This document shows positions 51,373 to 59,919 of a stretch of 64,000 nt of DNA, piece by piece; position 1 is the stretch's first letter; each line of letters begins with the position of its first letter. A model generated the notes under the pieces. It worked only from the letters and a program-made list of their open reading frames with translations, was not told the DNA's origin and ran no database searches. This stretch comes from CAZMXP01 sp964570285 (GTDB lineage Bacteria > Planctomycetota > PLA2): NCBI GenBank assembly GCA_964570285.1, contig CAZMXP010000003.1:79660-143659 (forward strand), in the 5' to 3' direction. The translations under genes were made by a program, and so were the position numbers.

Positions 51373-53352
51373 CTATCGCGGGGCCGGGGTCGGCCCCGGC
51401 AACGGGGTGAGGCGGAGGGAGAGGACCGAATAACCGTCGAGTTCGAAGTGGTCGACGGCGAGGTCGTGCTCGCCGGACTCGACCTCGAACTCCGTCACGT
51501 GCTCCGTCGGGCCGTGCCAGGTCCAGTCCTCCTGGATGACCTTGCCGTCGAGCAGCACGCGGATGCCGTCGTCGCTCGTGGTGCGCACTTCGTAGCGCCC
51601 GGACGCGAGCGGCAGGCGCGTCTCGGCCCTCGTCACGAAACCGTCCCTGGGCACGCGCTCGTGCGGCGCTCCGTGCCCCCAGACGAAGTCGAGCGCGTCG
51701 GACTCGATCTCGGCGAGGGGCTCGCTCCCCCCCGGCACCCCCCCACCCGCGCTCCGCCTCGGATCCTCGGTCCATTTCCACCAGCGGACCTTCCACTTCG
51801 CGGTGCAGAGCACGCCCTCGAACGGGAAGCGCTCGCCGCCGATCCTCACCGCCCCCGAAAACGCCTGGATCCCGGGAGGGCCACCGCGCACGCGGAAGGT
51901 GCTCGGACCCTTCTCGACCGTCACCGTCGCGGGAAGCCCCTCCAGCTCGTAGCCACCGGCGCCGAGCACGTGGAAGGCGCAGGAGCCCCATCCGCGCACC
52001 AGGCGCGGGAAGACCGCCTTCGCGGCGGGGTCGAGCGGCCCCCACTCGTCGATGCGGATCAGGTGGCGGCCGGCGGGGTCGAGCGGCGGGATCTCGCATC
52101 GGACCGGGGGGGTGTCGGCGGCCGGGCCCGGGGCCTCCTCGACCGCGGAGAGGTCGTCCTTCTCGATGGAGAGGCCCTCGTTCCTCGAATGCACGACGTC
52201 GGTCGTCCGGGCGAGCAGCAGCGGCGTCCGGCAGTCGCGGAAGAGGTTCCCGACGAGGCGGTAGCGGCGCGACGTGCAGGCGTGCCGCTTGCCGAAGGCG
52301 CTCGCGAGAAGGTCCTTGTCGTCGTCCCACCAGAGCCAGATCCCGCGGGGGTTCGCCTCGATCGCGTTGGCCGCGATCAGGTGCGACTCGCCGTGCTCGA
52401 TCGCGATCCCGGCGATGGCGTTGCCGCGGATCTCGTTGGACTGGAATGCGCAGGCGTAGCTGTATCCGCCCCAGATGCCGTAGTTCGAGCCGTTGCAGCG
52501 GTTGCCCGCGAAGAGGTTGTTGCGCGAGAAGGTCGCCTCGATCGCGTTGGCGACCGCATGGCTGAAGTCGTTGCCGACGACGAGGTTGTCGTTGCAGCCC
52601 CCCTCGCCGGTGCGCTGGGTCGTCTCGTGTCCCGCGTACAGGAAGAAGCCATCCCCGCCATGGGTGGCGCGATTCCCCTCGAACTGGTTCCCGCTCGACT
52701 GCTCGAAGACGAGGATGCCCGCGCTGTCCTGCCCGCGGTCGTAGACGCCGTGGCTGTAGCCGCGCACGCAGAAGTCGAAGCGGTTTCTGGCGACCTTGTT
52801 GCCGCAGGATCGCCAGAGCGCGATGCCCCAGCCCGAGTTGAACGACGCGTCGCAACCCTCGACGCGGCACCCCCGGCAGCGGTCGAGCAGGATCCCGTTC
52901 TGCTGCCCCCGCGCCGTGCACCGCTCCACGACGCACCCCCGGCAGTTCTCGAGGCAGAGGCCCGCGCCGTAGTTCTTGCGCCACTCCTGGTCGTCGTTCT
53001 CGTGCGGCCAGAGCCAGTCGGAGGCGTACTCGCGCTCCGGCGTGGAGCCGAGCCGCTGGCGGAAGTTGCCCGAAAGGTCGCAATCGACGATCGTGACCTC
53101 CTCGCAGTCCCGCAGCAGGATGGCGCAGCGAAATCCCCGGATCCTCGCGTTGCGGATCGTGAGGCCCCGACGGCCCTCGACGAGCAGGCCGATCCCCTCG
53201 AAGCGGTCCGGCGGCGTCCCCTCGTCGGCCCCGAGCAGGACGACCCCGGCGAGGTCGATCGACTCCGTGACCTCGAGCGGCGCCCGGAGCCGGCGCACCT
53301 CCTCGGCGCGCGCCCACGCAAGGAGCAGGAGGAGGACGGCGGCGGCCCGCAT
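51373..53352 (-). CDS. Secreted right-handed beta-helix protein with C-terminal PA14-like domain
   Basis: This encodes 659 residues with a signal peptide (1-17). Residues about 40-400 are parallel beta-helix repeats rich in Gly/Asn (NGILLDRCRGCRVEGCDASF, NAIAGIAIEHGESHLI), the NosD/pectate-lyase-like type. The C-terminal region about 555-650 has a PA14-like signature (SGRYEVRTTSDDGIRVLLDG). Such proteins bind or cut polysaccharides, which fits the locus. TATGCT (complement of 53359-53364) ends 6 nt before the ATG. No sorting tail is visible at the C-terminus. Confidence 0.85.
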   Translation of the reverse strand: MRAAAVLLLLLAWARAEEVRRLRAPLEVTESIDLAGVVLLGADEGTPPDRFEGIGLLVEGRRGLTIRNARIRGFRCAILLRDCEEVTIVDCDLSGNFRQRLGSTPEREYASDWLWPHENDDQEWRKNYGAGLCLENCRGCVVERCTARGQQNGILLDRCRGCRVEGCDASFNSGWGIALWRSCGNKVARNRFDFCVRGYSHGVYDRGQDSAGILVFEQSSGNQFEGNRATHGGDGFFLYAGHETTQRTGEGGCNDNLVVGNDFSHAVANAIEATFSRNNLFAGNRCNGSNYGIWGGYSYACAFQSNEIRGNAIAGIAIEHGESHLIAANAIEANPRGIWLWWDDDKDLLASAFGKRHACTSRRYRLVGNLFRDCRTPLLLARTTDVVHSRNEGLSIEKDDLSAVEEAPGPAADTPPVRCEIPPLDPAGRHLIRIDEWGPLDPAAKAVFPRLVRGWGSCAFHVLGAGGYELEGLPATVTVEKGPSTFRVRGGPPGIQAFSGAVRIGGERFPFEGVLCTAKWKVRWWKWTEDPRRSAGGGVPGGSEPLAEIESDALDFVWGHGAPHERVPRDGFVTRAETRLPLASGRYEVRTTSDDGIRVLLDGKVIQEDWTWHGPTEHVTEFEVESGEHDLAVDHFELDGYSVLSLRLTPLPGPTPAPR

Positions 53353-53409
53353 CCGTCCAGCATAGCGTTCCCTTGCCGATGGGGCCGCGGCACGGTATCA
53401 ACGCGTGGC

Positions 53410-54858
53410 ATGTCCACGGTCGAGGCACTGGTCCAGGCGGGCGCGGAGAAGCGCGCGGCGAGGGTCGGCCTGATGGACCTGCGCTACCGCGAGATGCAGC
53501 GCGACCGGCTGTTCTCGATCCTCCGCCAGAACGAGGCCACCGAGTTCGGTCGCGCCCACGGCTTCGCGTCGATCCGCACCGTCGAGGAGTTCCAGCGCGC
53601 GGTCCCGGTCAGCGTCGCGCCGGACTACGAGGCCGCGTGGAAGCGGATCGCCGCGGGCGAGACCGGCATCCTCTTCGGCGATCCGGTCCACGCCTTCGGG
53701 CTCTCCTCGGGCACGACCGGCGAGGCGAAGCTCGTCCCGCTCACGAAGGGGCTCATCCGCGGGCTCAAGCACGCGATCGCCTACGCGACCTCCTGCGCGA
53801 TCGTGCGCACCGGCAACTGGTCGCTGATGCGGGGCTACGCGCTGCAGATGGCGGCGCCAACCTGCGTGCGCCGGATCCTCGGCGACCTCCCCGTCGGCTA
53901 CATCACGGGCATCATCGGCGCGTCCCGCAGCTACCCCTTCCACAACATCGGGATCCCGCCCGTCGAGGTGCTCGACCGGATGGACTGGGAGGAGAAGTAC
54001 GCGATCGTCGAGCGGGAGTACTGCGACCACGACGTGCGGATGATCTTCGGCGTGCCGAACTACATCCACGGCATGCTCCGCCACGTGCAGGCCCGGCGCA
54101 CCGACCCGCCCTGGCCCGGCGTCTCGCTGATCGTGACGAGCGGCACGAGCCTCGCCCCGCACCGCGCGGCGTTCTCCCGCTTGTTTCCCGCCGCGGAGTT
54201 CCGCGAGATGTATCTCGCGACGGAGGCCGCCGTCGGCTTCCAGCCCGCGCCGGAGCCGGGGCTGATGGCCGTCGTCGAGGATCTCTTCCTCGAGTTCGTG
54301 CCGGAGGAGGCGTTCGCGGCCCCCGCCCCCCCCCGGTTCCTGCTCGGCGAGACCGAGCCCGGCACGCGCTACGTGCCCATCGTCACGACACCCTCGGGCC
54401 TCTACGCCTACTCGCTCGGCGACATCGTGAGCTTCCTCCGGCGCGATCCGCCGCGCTTCGAGGTGGTGGGCCGGCAGGGCAACGTGATCAACCTCGCGAC
54501 GGAGAAGCTCGAGGCGGGCCAGGCGGAGAGCGCGATCCGCGAGGCGGGGATCTCCTGCGAGGCCTTCCTCGTCTGCCCCTTCGCGCCCCCGGAGATCGGC
54601 CACGAATGGGTCGTCGAGTTCCGCGGCACGCCGCCGCGCGACGCGGCCGAGCGCATCGACCGGGCGCTGCGGCGCATCAACCCCCTCTATCGGCACCTGC
54701 GCGAGGGCGGCGGGCTGCTCGCGCCGCCGCGGGTGACGGCGGTGCCCCCCGCGTCGTTCGCGCGCGCGCTGCACCGGCGTCCCGGCCAGGGCAAGATCCT
54801 CCGCATCTACAACGACCGCGCGATCCGCGACGAACTCGTCTCCGGCACGACCGCATGA
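53410..54858 (+). CDS. GH3-like acyl-adenylate/amide synthetase family protein
   Basis: This encodes 482 residues. It matches the GH3 auxin-responsive promoter family: HAFGLSSGTTGEAKLVPLT (ATP/AMP-binding), LIVTSGTSLAPHR, EMYLATEAAVGFQPAPEPGL and LYAYSLGDIVSFL. Plant members join amino acids to acyl acids; bacterial members are largely unstudied. It is coupled by ATGA to an acyltransferase gene, so a lipid-linked substrate is plausible. TATCAA ends 8 nt before the ATG. Confidence 0.85.
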   Translation: MSTVEALVQAGAEKRAARVGLMDLRYREMQRDRLFSILRQNEATEFGRAHGFASIRTVEEFQRAVPVSVAPDYEAAWKRIAAGETGILFGDPVHAFGLSSGTTGEAKLVPLTKGLIRGLKHAIAYATSCAIVRTGNWSLMRGYALQMAAPTCVRRILGDLPVGYITGIIGASRSYPFHNIGIPPVEVLDRMDWEEKYAIVEREYCDHDVRMIFGVPNYIHGMLRHVQARRTDPPWPGVSLIVTSGTSLAPHRAAFSRLFPAAEFREMYLATEAAVGFQPAPEPGLMAVVEDLFLEFVPEEAFAAPAPPRFLLGETEPGTRYVPIVTTPSGLYAYSLGDIVSFLRRDPPRFEVVGRQGNVINLATEKLEAGQAESAIREAGISCEAFLVCPFAPPEIGHEWVVEFRGTPPRDAAERIDRALRRINPLYRHLREGGGLLAPPRVTAVPPASFARALHRRPGQGKILRIYNDRAIRDELVSGTTA

Positions 54859-55604
54859 AGCAGCAGCCGGTCGTCACGAACTTCCGCATCCGGCCGATCA
54901 CGTATCCCGACGGCCACTGGATGAACCGCTTCTGGCGGCCCCTCGCGTCCGCCGTGATGAACGTCGTCGGCCGCTTCCCGATCTACCGCTACGTGCTGCG
55001 CGCGCATCCGGGGGCGGCGGCGCTGCTGGACAGCGGCCGGCCCGCGATCTTCGCCTGCACCCACCAGGACGTCTTCGACACGTTCAACGGGCTGCCGCGC
55101 CTGCTGCCGCAGCGCCCGCTCGCCGCGATGGTCTCCTACTCGCGCGATGGCGGCCTCGCGGCCCTCGGCCTGCAGATGCTCGGCTACGAGGTGGTGCGCG
55201 GCTCGTCGAGCCGCGGCGGCGGCGAGGGGCTGATGGTGCTCCGCGCGAATCTCCTGTCGGGCACGTCGGTCGTCATGGTCTGCGACGGACCCAAGGCGCC
55301 GCTCGGCGACGTGAAGGCCGGCGTCGTGCGCCTCGCCGCCAGCGTCGGGGCGCCGATCCTCCCGGTGCGCGCGTGGGGGACGAACCGGCTCCGCTTCCAC
55401 CGCTCGTGGACGAAGGCGGCCGTGAGCCTCCCCGGCTGCACCGTCGCGGTCTGCCTCGGGGAGCCGATCGCGGTGGAGCGGGAGACGCGCGACACGCGGC
55501 CGCGGCAGCTCGCGGTCGCCCGGAGCCTCGCCGACCTCGCGCGCTGGGCGTCGCGGTGGGCGGACAGCGCGCCGGTGGCGCCGTTCGAAGTCGCGGAGAG
55601 TTGA
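54855..55604 (+). CDS. DUF374-type lysophospholipid acyltransferase-like protein
   Basis: This encodes 249 residues with its ATG overlapping the GH3 stop (ATGA). The acyltransferase HX4D motif is HQDVFD in FACTHQDVFDT. VVMVCDGPKAPLGDVKAG matches the conserved DGP block of DUF374. ILPVRAWGTNRLRFHRSWTK follows, as in the family. It would acylate a lipid or lipid A-like acceptor at the inner membrane. The pairing with GH3 suggests that an activated acyl group passes between the two. Confidence 0.84.
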   Translation: MKQQPVVTNFRIRPITYPDGHWMNRFWRPLASAVMNVVGRFPIYRYVLRAHPGAAALLDSGRPAIFACTHQDVFDTFNGLPRLLPQRPLAAMVSYSRDGGLAALGLQMLGYEVVRGSSSRGGGEGLMVLRANLLSGTSVVMVCDGPKAPLGDVKAGVVRLAASVGAPILPVRAWGTNRLRFHRSWTKAAVSLPGCTVAVCLGEPIAVERETRDTRPRQLAVARSLADLARWASRWADSAPVAPFEVAES

Positions 55605-55611
55605 CCGGGGC

Positions 55612-56025
55612 TCAGGGGGTCCGGGGGCCGTCCAGCCGCGCCAGCCCCGCCTTGCAGTGGCCGAGCGGCAACCACGGACAGGCGCCGCAGATGCGGTCGA
55701 GGTCGTCGGGCCGGACCCGGCCGCGGATCCGGTCGAGGATCTCCCCCCACGGCAGGGTCGTCCCCGCGGCGATGCCGAGGCGCGCCATGACGTCGCGGTC
55801 CTGGCGCACGATCCCCGCCTCGGTGCCGCGGCCGTGCAGCGCGCAGCCATCCTCCGCGAGGTTCGGGCAGGCCGCGCAGAGCGCGTCGGGGCGGTCGACG
55901 ACGGTCACCTCGGCGCGCGGGCCGAGGCTCTCGACGACCTTCGTCATGTTGGCCACGAACGCGGGGCTGTACCCCTTGCCGACAAAGCCCTGGATGCAGA
56001 GGAGGTTATGGCCGCGGAGGATCAG
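55612..56025 (-). CDS. DUF1284 protein (Cys-rich)
   Basis: This encodes 137 residues if it starts at the CTG at 56025, 4 nt after the stop of the esterase gene. No ATG or GTG allows the conserved N-terminus LILRGHNLLCIQGFVGKGYS, which is the family signature (RGHHLLC). A GTG at 55956 would remove it. Four more Cys motifs follow (ALCAACPNLAEDGCALHG and ICGACPWLPLGHC), likely metal or Fe-S ligands. The function of DUF1284 is unknown. Confidence 0.75.
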   Translation of the reverse strand: MILRGHNLLCIQGFVGKGYSPAFVANMTKVVESLGPRAEVTVVDRPDALCAACPNLAEDGCALHGRGTEAGIVRQDRDVMARLGIAAGTTLPWGEILDRIRGRVRPDDLDRICGACPWLPLGHCKAGLARLDGPRTP

Positions 56026-56029
56026 GCGG

Positions 56030-56677
56030 TCACCTCACCCAGCGCGCGGCGTCCACGGCCATCTCGGGGGCAAGCCTGTGGTCCGCCTCGTAGCGTCGCT
56101 CCTCGACGTCGAAGCCGGCCTCGCGCAGCGGGTGCACGCCCTTCGCGACGAGGTCGGGCGGGACGGACTCGTCGCGGGCCCCCGTCTGCACGAGAAACCG
56201 CACCCCGCGGGCGGCGCCGAGGTCGGGCGCGAACTCGGTCTTGGGCCGCCCGCAGCAGCAGACGACCGCGTCGAAGAGGTCGGGCCGCGCGAGCGCGGCG
56301 TAGCTCGCGAGATAGGCGCCCTGGCTGAAGCCGAGCAGCGTGAGGGACGACGGGCGCAGCGCGCGGCGCGCCGTCGCCGCCAGCGCCGCGAGGTAGTGCC
56401 GCGCCTCGTCCATGCTGGCGCGCAGCGCCTGCTGGTCCCCGTCGAAGACGTACCAGCCGTAGCCGATGCGCCGGCTGCGCACCTCGCACGGCAGGATGCC
56501 GCGGGGCACCCACCACGAGCGGCCCGCGACCGCGAACGCGGGGGCGAGCCAGCGCGAGAAGGAGCGCTCGGACATGCCCCAGCCGTGCAGCGCGAGAACG
56601 AGGGGGGCTCCGGGGGCTGCCGCGGGCACGGCCACGCGCGAGCGGAGCGTGACTGTGGTTTCGAAATCCGGTTCCAC
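56030..56677 (-). CDS. Alpha/beta hydrolase, carboxylesterase/phospholipase type
   Basis: This encodes 215 residues. The GTG at 56677 is selected by TACAAT (complement of 56685-56690) ending 7 nt upstream. The nucleophile elbow is LLGFSQGAYLASY, the acid is Asp in QTGARDESVPPDL and the base is His in EADHRLAPEM. LVLALHGWGMSERSF is the oxyanion region. This set matches the small dimeric esterase/phospholipase family. The substrate is unknown. Confidence 0.87.
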   Translation of the reverse strand: MEPDFETTVTLRSRVAVPAAAPGAPLVLALHGWGMSERSFSRWLAPAFAVAGRSWWVPRGILPCEVRSRRIGYGWYVFDGDQQALRASMDEARHYLAALAATARRALRPSSLTLLGFSQGAYLASYAALARPDLFDAVVCCCGRPKTEFAPDLGAARGVRFLVQTGARDESVPPDLVAKGVHPLREAGFDVEERRYEADHRLAPEMAVDAARWVR

Positions 56678-56733
56678 CGCTCGAATTGTAAACCCCTTCG
56701 GCTTCGCTTAGGATGCGACTCCGCTCCGTGCCC

Positions 56734-57510
56734 ATGGCCACCCCCGCAAGCTCCCCCATCGACCTGCGCGGCAAGTTCGCCCTCGTCACGGGGGGAAGCC
56801 GCGGCATCGGCCGCGCGATCTGCAAGCGGCTCGCGATGCACGGCGCGCGCGTCTGCTTCAACTACCTGCGCAACCGCGAGGCGGCCGCCGAGGCCGTGAA
56901 GGAGATCGCGGCGGTCGGTCCCGAGCCGCTGGAGATCCGCGCGAACGTCGCCGACGAGGAGCACCTCGCGAACCTCTTCGAGGGCATCAAGAAGGAGTTC
57001 GGCCAGCTCGACATCCTCGTCTCGAACGCGGCGCTGGGCGTGCTCAAGCCCGTGACGCAGCTTCGCGAGAAGGACTGGCGCTGGACGATGGACATCAACG
57101 CCCGCGCGCTGATCCCGCTGGCCCGCGGCGCGATCGAGCTGATGGGCGGCCGCGGCGGCAGCATCGTCGCGGTGAGCAGCCTCGGCGCGACGCACGCGAT
57201 CCCCTTCTACGGGGCGGTCGGCGCGAGCAAGGCGGCCCTCGAATCCCTCGTCCGCCACCTCGCGATCGAGAACGCCGCGTCCGGCGTCCGCGTCAACACG
57301 GTCTCCGGCGGCGCCGTCGACACCGACGCGCTGAAGTTCTTCCCGAACCGCGACGAGATCCTCGCCGACTCCCTCAGGCGCACGCCGGCCGGCCGCCTCG
57401 TGACGCCGGACGACATGGCGGACGCGGTGCTCTTCCTCTGCTCCGACCTCGCCCGCATGATCCACGGCCAGACGCTGATCGTGGACGGCGGCTGCAGTAT
57501 CGTCGCGTAA
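56734..57510 (+). CDS. fabL: Enoyl-ACP reductase III (FabL-like SDR)
   Basis: This encodes 258 residues. The cofactor motif is ALVTGGSRGIGRAI. The catalytic residues form Tyr-x6-Lys in FYGAVGASKAALESL, the spacing of FabL-type enoyl reductases rather than the usual Tyr-x3-Lys of SDRs. It would reduce enoyl-ACP with NADPH in fatty acid synthesis. The ATG at 56734 is preferred over the ATG at 56713, which lies inside the TAGGAT -10 box. The stop codon is in the stem of a perfect terminator hairpin. Confidence 0.85.
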   Translation: MATPASSPIDLRGKFALVTGGSRGIGRAICKRLAMHGARVCFNYLRNREAAAEAVKEIAAVGPEPLEIRANVADEEHLANLFEGIKKEFGQLDILVSNAALGVLKPVTQLREKDWRWTMDINARALIPLARGAIELMGGRGGSIVAVSSLGATHAIPFYGAVGASKAALESLVRHLAIENAASGVRVNTVSGGAVDTDALKFFPNRDEILADSLRRTPAGRLVTPDDMADAVLFLCSDLARMIHGQTLIVDGGCSIVA

Positions 57511-57536
57511 GGTGAAGCCTGCGGCTTCACCTTACG
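57506..57536. terminator. Perfect 14 bp hairpin containing the fabL stop codon
   Basis: CGTAAGGTGAAGCC-TGC-GGCTTCACCTTACG. The TAA stop is in the left arm. No U-tract follows on the plus strand. It would also fold on the other strand. Confidence 0.6.
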
Positions 57537-57789
57537 CCTAAGGGAGAGATCCGGGTGGGGGTACGGCGGGAGAAGAGGGTGCCTTTCGCCTCGAGCAGCG
57601 CGGCGAGCAGGTCGAGTGTGTGCGCCGCGGGCGGAAGGGCCAGCTCCGCGCGGTACGCGCGCTGCGCGCAGGCTCGCCACGTCCCATCCTTCGTGCCTCC
57701 GCTCCTTCGTGGTCATCGTCCAAAGCGACGCGCGCGGCGGCCAGCGCTCATCGGGTTGCGGCGTCGGGCCGCGCGGTGCTGTTGCCGCG
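57511..57789. other. Intergenic region with dispersed repeat
   Basis: No convincing gene. After the hairpin, a frame on the complement resembles a short coding remnant (LDLLAALLEAKGTLFSRRT) but has no start or partner. The second copy of the TGACCACGAAG repeat lies at 57688-57715. Confidence 0.45.
57688..57715 (-). repeat. Copy 2 of the TGACCACGAAG...GCGGAGGCACG repeat
   Basis: The complement reads TGACCACGAAGGA, then GCGGAGGCACGAAGG. It matches the copy at 7234-7260 with small differences, in the opposite orientation. Confidence 0.6.
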
Positions 57790-59190
57790 TCAGTTGCCCG
57801 TGACGGTCACCGTCGGGATCGTCGCGCGCTTCAGGAAGAGCAGCGCGAAGCAGGTGCCGAGCACGTCGTGCGGCTTCATGCAGCTCGAGTCGACCCACTT
57901 GCCCTCGTGGTCCTGGTTGGCGAGCAGGAACTCGGCGCCGCGGACGTACCAGTTCTTGCCGTTGAACTCGTTGCGGCCGGTGAGGTCGCCGATGCGCTCG
58001 ATGCCGTAGAGGTAGTAGTAGTGGTAGGAGCCGCCGTGGTGGTGGCCCTGGTTCTGCGTCACGTCGAAGAGCGTGTCGAGATGCGCGAGCGACTTCTTGA
58101 TCAGTTCGTCGGTGAAGCCGGGGACCGCGTGGCCGGCGAGCTCGAGCTGCTCCTTGCAGATGATCGCGCTCGCGGCGGAGGCGGCGGTCATGCCCGCGCT
58201 CACCGCCTCGCCCTTGCGGTAGGGCGAGGCGCCGGACGGATCCTGCATGCTCTTCACGTAGTTGAGCGCGTTCGTCCAGACCTCGGGCTTGACGGGATAG
58301 CCCGCGAGCGACGCCGCGCGCAGGCCGAGCAGCGCGAACTGCGTCGCCGACAGGTCCTGGTCGCCGCTCGCCTGGCCGTAGCGCCAGCCGCCGGTCTTGT
58401 TCTGGCAGCCGTTCCACGTCGTCCCCTTCTTCACGGGCCCCTTGCCCGACGTGAGGAAGAGGATGCCCTGGTGCATCCACTGCCAGTCCTCCTTCGGGAT
58501 GCGGCTGCGATCCGGGGGCTGGAGGGGGTTGTCGGTCACGAGCCTGCGTTCGTCGTGCTTGCCGGTGAGCTTCGCGCTCTCCTCGTGCATCGCCTCGAGC
58601 ATCATGATCAGCGAGGCGATCTCGTAGGTGACCATGCTGCCCTCGGGGCCCGCGGGCTTCACGGCGTCGGTCCAGATCTGCGTCTTCCGGTAGTTGTCGT
58701 TCAGCCACTTGTAGCCCTTGCGCATCGTCGCGTCGGACTTCTTCACGCCGCACTTCGCGAGCGTGTAGAGCGAGAACGACGTCGGACCGCTGAAGTAGCA
58801 GTCCCCGCCCGGCTCGGTGCTGTCGTACTTGCGGTCGCCGTGGCAGGGTCCGTAGGAGCCGTCCTTCAACTGCGCCTTCTTGAGCCAGGCGACCCCCTTC
58901 TTGATCGCCTCGTTGATGCGCTGCTGGAGGCTCATCTGGACCTTCGGCGCATCGGGGTCGCCCTCGTCGGCGCCGCCGCCGCCGGCGAGGCCGGCATTCT
59001 TGCGCTTGGTCTCCTCGGGGTCGTAGCCGTCGCCCTTCTCCCCCTTCCCCTCCGGCGCCTCCGGCGGCTCGTTGATCTCGATGACGCTGCATCCGTCGCC
59101 CCCGCCGCCGTCCTGCGCGGCGACCGGGCCGAGCAGCAGCGCGGCGAGGACGAGGAGGGTCCACGGAACGGCGGGAGGGGGGAGTCTCAT
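57790..59190 (-). CDS. Secreted prenyltransferase/squalene-oxidase repeat protein
   Basis: This encodes 466 residues. A signal peptide (1-25) and an acidic Gly-rich link (about 26-75) are followed by an alpha/alpha-barrel of prenyltransferase-like repeats: KKGVAWLKKAQLKDGSYGPC, NKTGGWRYGQASGDQDLSATQFAL and YYYLYGIERIGDLTGRNEFNGKNW. The catalytic DxDD of squalene-hopene cyclases is not seen. Such exported, probably non-catalytic barrels are numerous in Planctomycetota. The function is unknown. TAGAAT lies 19 nt upstream of the ATG. Confidence 0.83.
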   Translation of the reverse strand: MRLPPPAVPWTLLVLAALLLGPVAAQDGGGGDGCSVIEINEPPEAPEGKGEKGDGYDPEETKRKNAGLAGGGGADEGDPDAPKVQMSLQQRINEAIKKGVAWLKKAQLKDGSYGPCHGDRKYDSTEPGGDCYFSGPTSFSLYTLAKCGVKKSDATMRKGYKWLNDNYRKTQIWTDAVKPAGPEGSMVTYEIASLIMMLEAMHEESAKLTGKHDERRLVTDNPLQPPDRSRIPKEDWQWMHQGILFLTSGKGPVKKGTTWNGCQNKTGGWRYGQASGDQDLSATQFALLGLRAASLAGYPVKPEVWTNALNYVKSMQDPSGASPYRKGEAVSAGMTAASAASAIICKEQLELAGHAVPGFTDELIKKSLAHLDTLFDVTQNQGHHHGGSYHYYYLYGIERIGDLTGRNEFNGKNWYVRGAEFLLANQDHEGKWVDSSCMKPHDVLGTCFALLFLKRATIPTVTVTGN

Positions 59191-59274
59191 GGGAGGCTTT
59201 CGACCCCAGATTCTACGTCGCCTGGCCCTGAATTGCCGGTGGAAACCGGCCCCCGCCCCCCCTCCCCTTCCCCG

Positions 59275-59919
59275 CTACGGGAGCGGTCTCAGGACGGCCC
59301 GGACCGGGCTCGCATCCCGCCCGGCGAGCCGAAGCGGCAGCGCGATCAGCTCGTAGCGGCCCGCCGGGACGCCGTCCAGCATGAGACACTCGAGATTCGC
59401 GATGCCATGGCGGTAGAGCGCCTTGTGGCAGGGCAGGTCCTTGCTGTCGAAGCGGTCCACGCTGGGCGAGTCGAGGCCCACGAGCACAAAGCCTCGCTCC
59501 GCGAGCCACTCGACGAGGGCGGGGGTCAGGCAGGTGAACGGGTCCGGGAACCGGGTCCGGTCGGTGCGGTCCCGGGTGCGCAGCAACAGCCGGCGCGTGC
59601 CGCGCAGGTCGAGCCCCTCGATGTCGCGCGGGGCGATCGCGTGGTTGGGTGGGCGCACATCGGCGACGATGCACGGGCCGACGTACCGGTCGAGCGGCAC
59701 CTCGGCGATGCTCTCGGCGCCGGCGAGGTAGTGGCAGGGGGCGTCCGCGTGCGCCCCGGTGTGGCAGGAGAGCGTGATCGTGGAGAGATGGACGCTCGCC
59801 CCCGTCTCGATGCGGAGCAGGTCGGTCGACGAGAAGGGGGTATCCCCGGGCCAGACGCTCACGCTGGGATCGACGAGGGGCGAGATGTCGAGGATCGGGG
59901 GGTCCGGGGGGCTGTTCAT
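59275..59919 (-). CDS. kynB: Arylformamidase/cyclase-family metal hydrolase (KynB-like)
   Basis: This encodes 214 residues. The metal-binding signature is LSCHTGAHADAPCHY (HxGxHxDxPxH). VSVWPGDTPFSS and GLDSPSVDRFDSKDLPCHK are also family features. KynB opens N-formylkynurenine to kynurenine, and the adjacent, ATGA-coupled kynureninase gene supports that role over other cyclase-family reactions. It is cytoplasmic. Confidence 0.87.
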   Translation of the reverse strand: MNSPPDPPILDISPLVDPSVSVWPGDTPFSSTDLLRIETGASVHLSTITLSCHTGAHADAPCHYLAGAESIAEVPLDRYVGPCIVADVRPPNHAIAPRDIEGLDLRGTRRLLLRTRDRTDRTRFPDPFTCLTPALVEWLAERGFVLVGLDSPSVDRFDSKDLPCHKALYRHGIANLECLMLDGVPAGRYELIALPLRLAGRDASPVRAVLRPLP

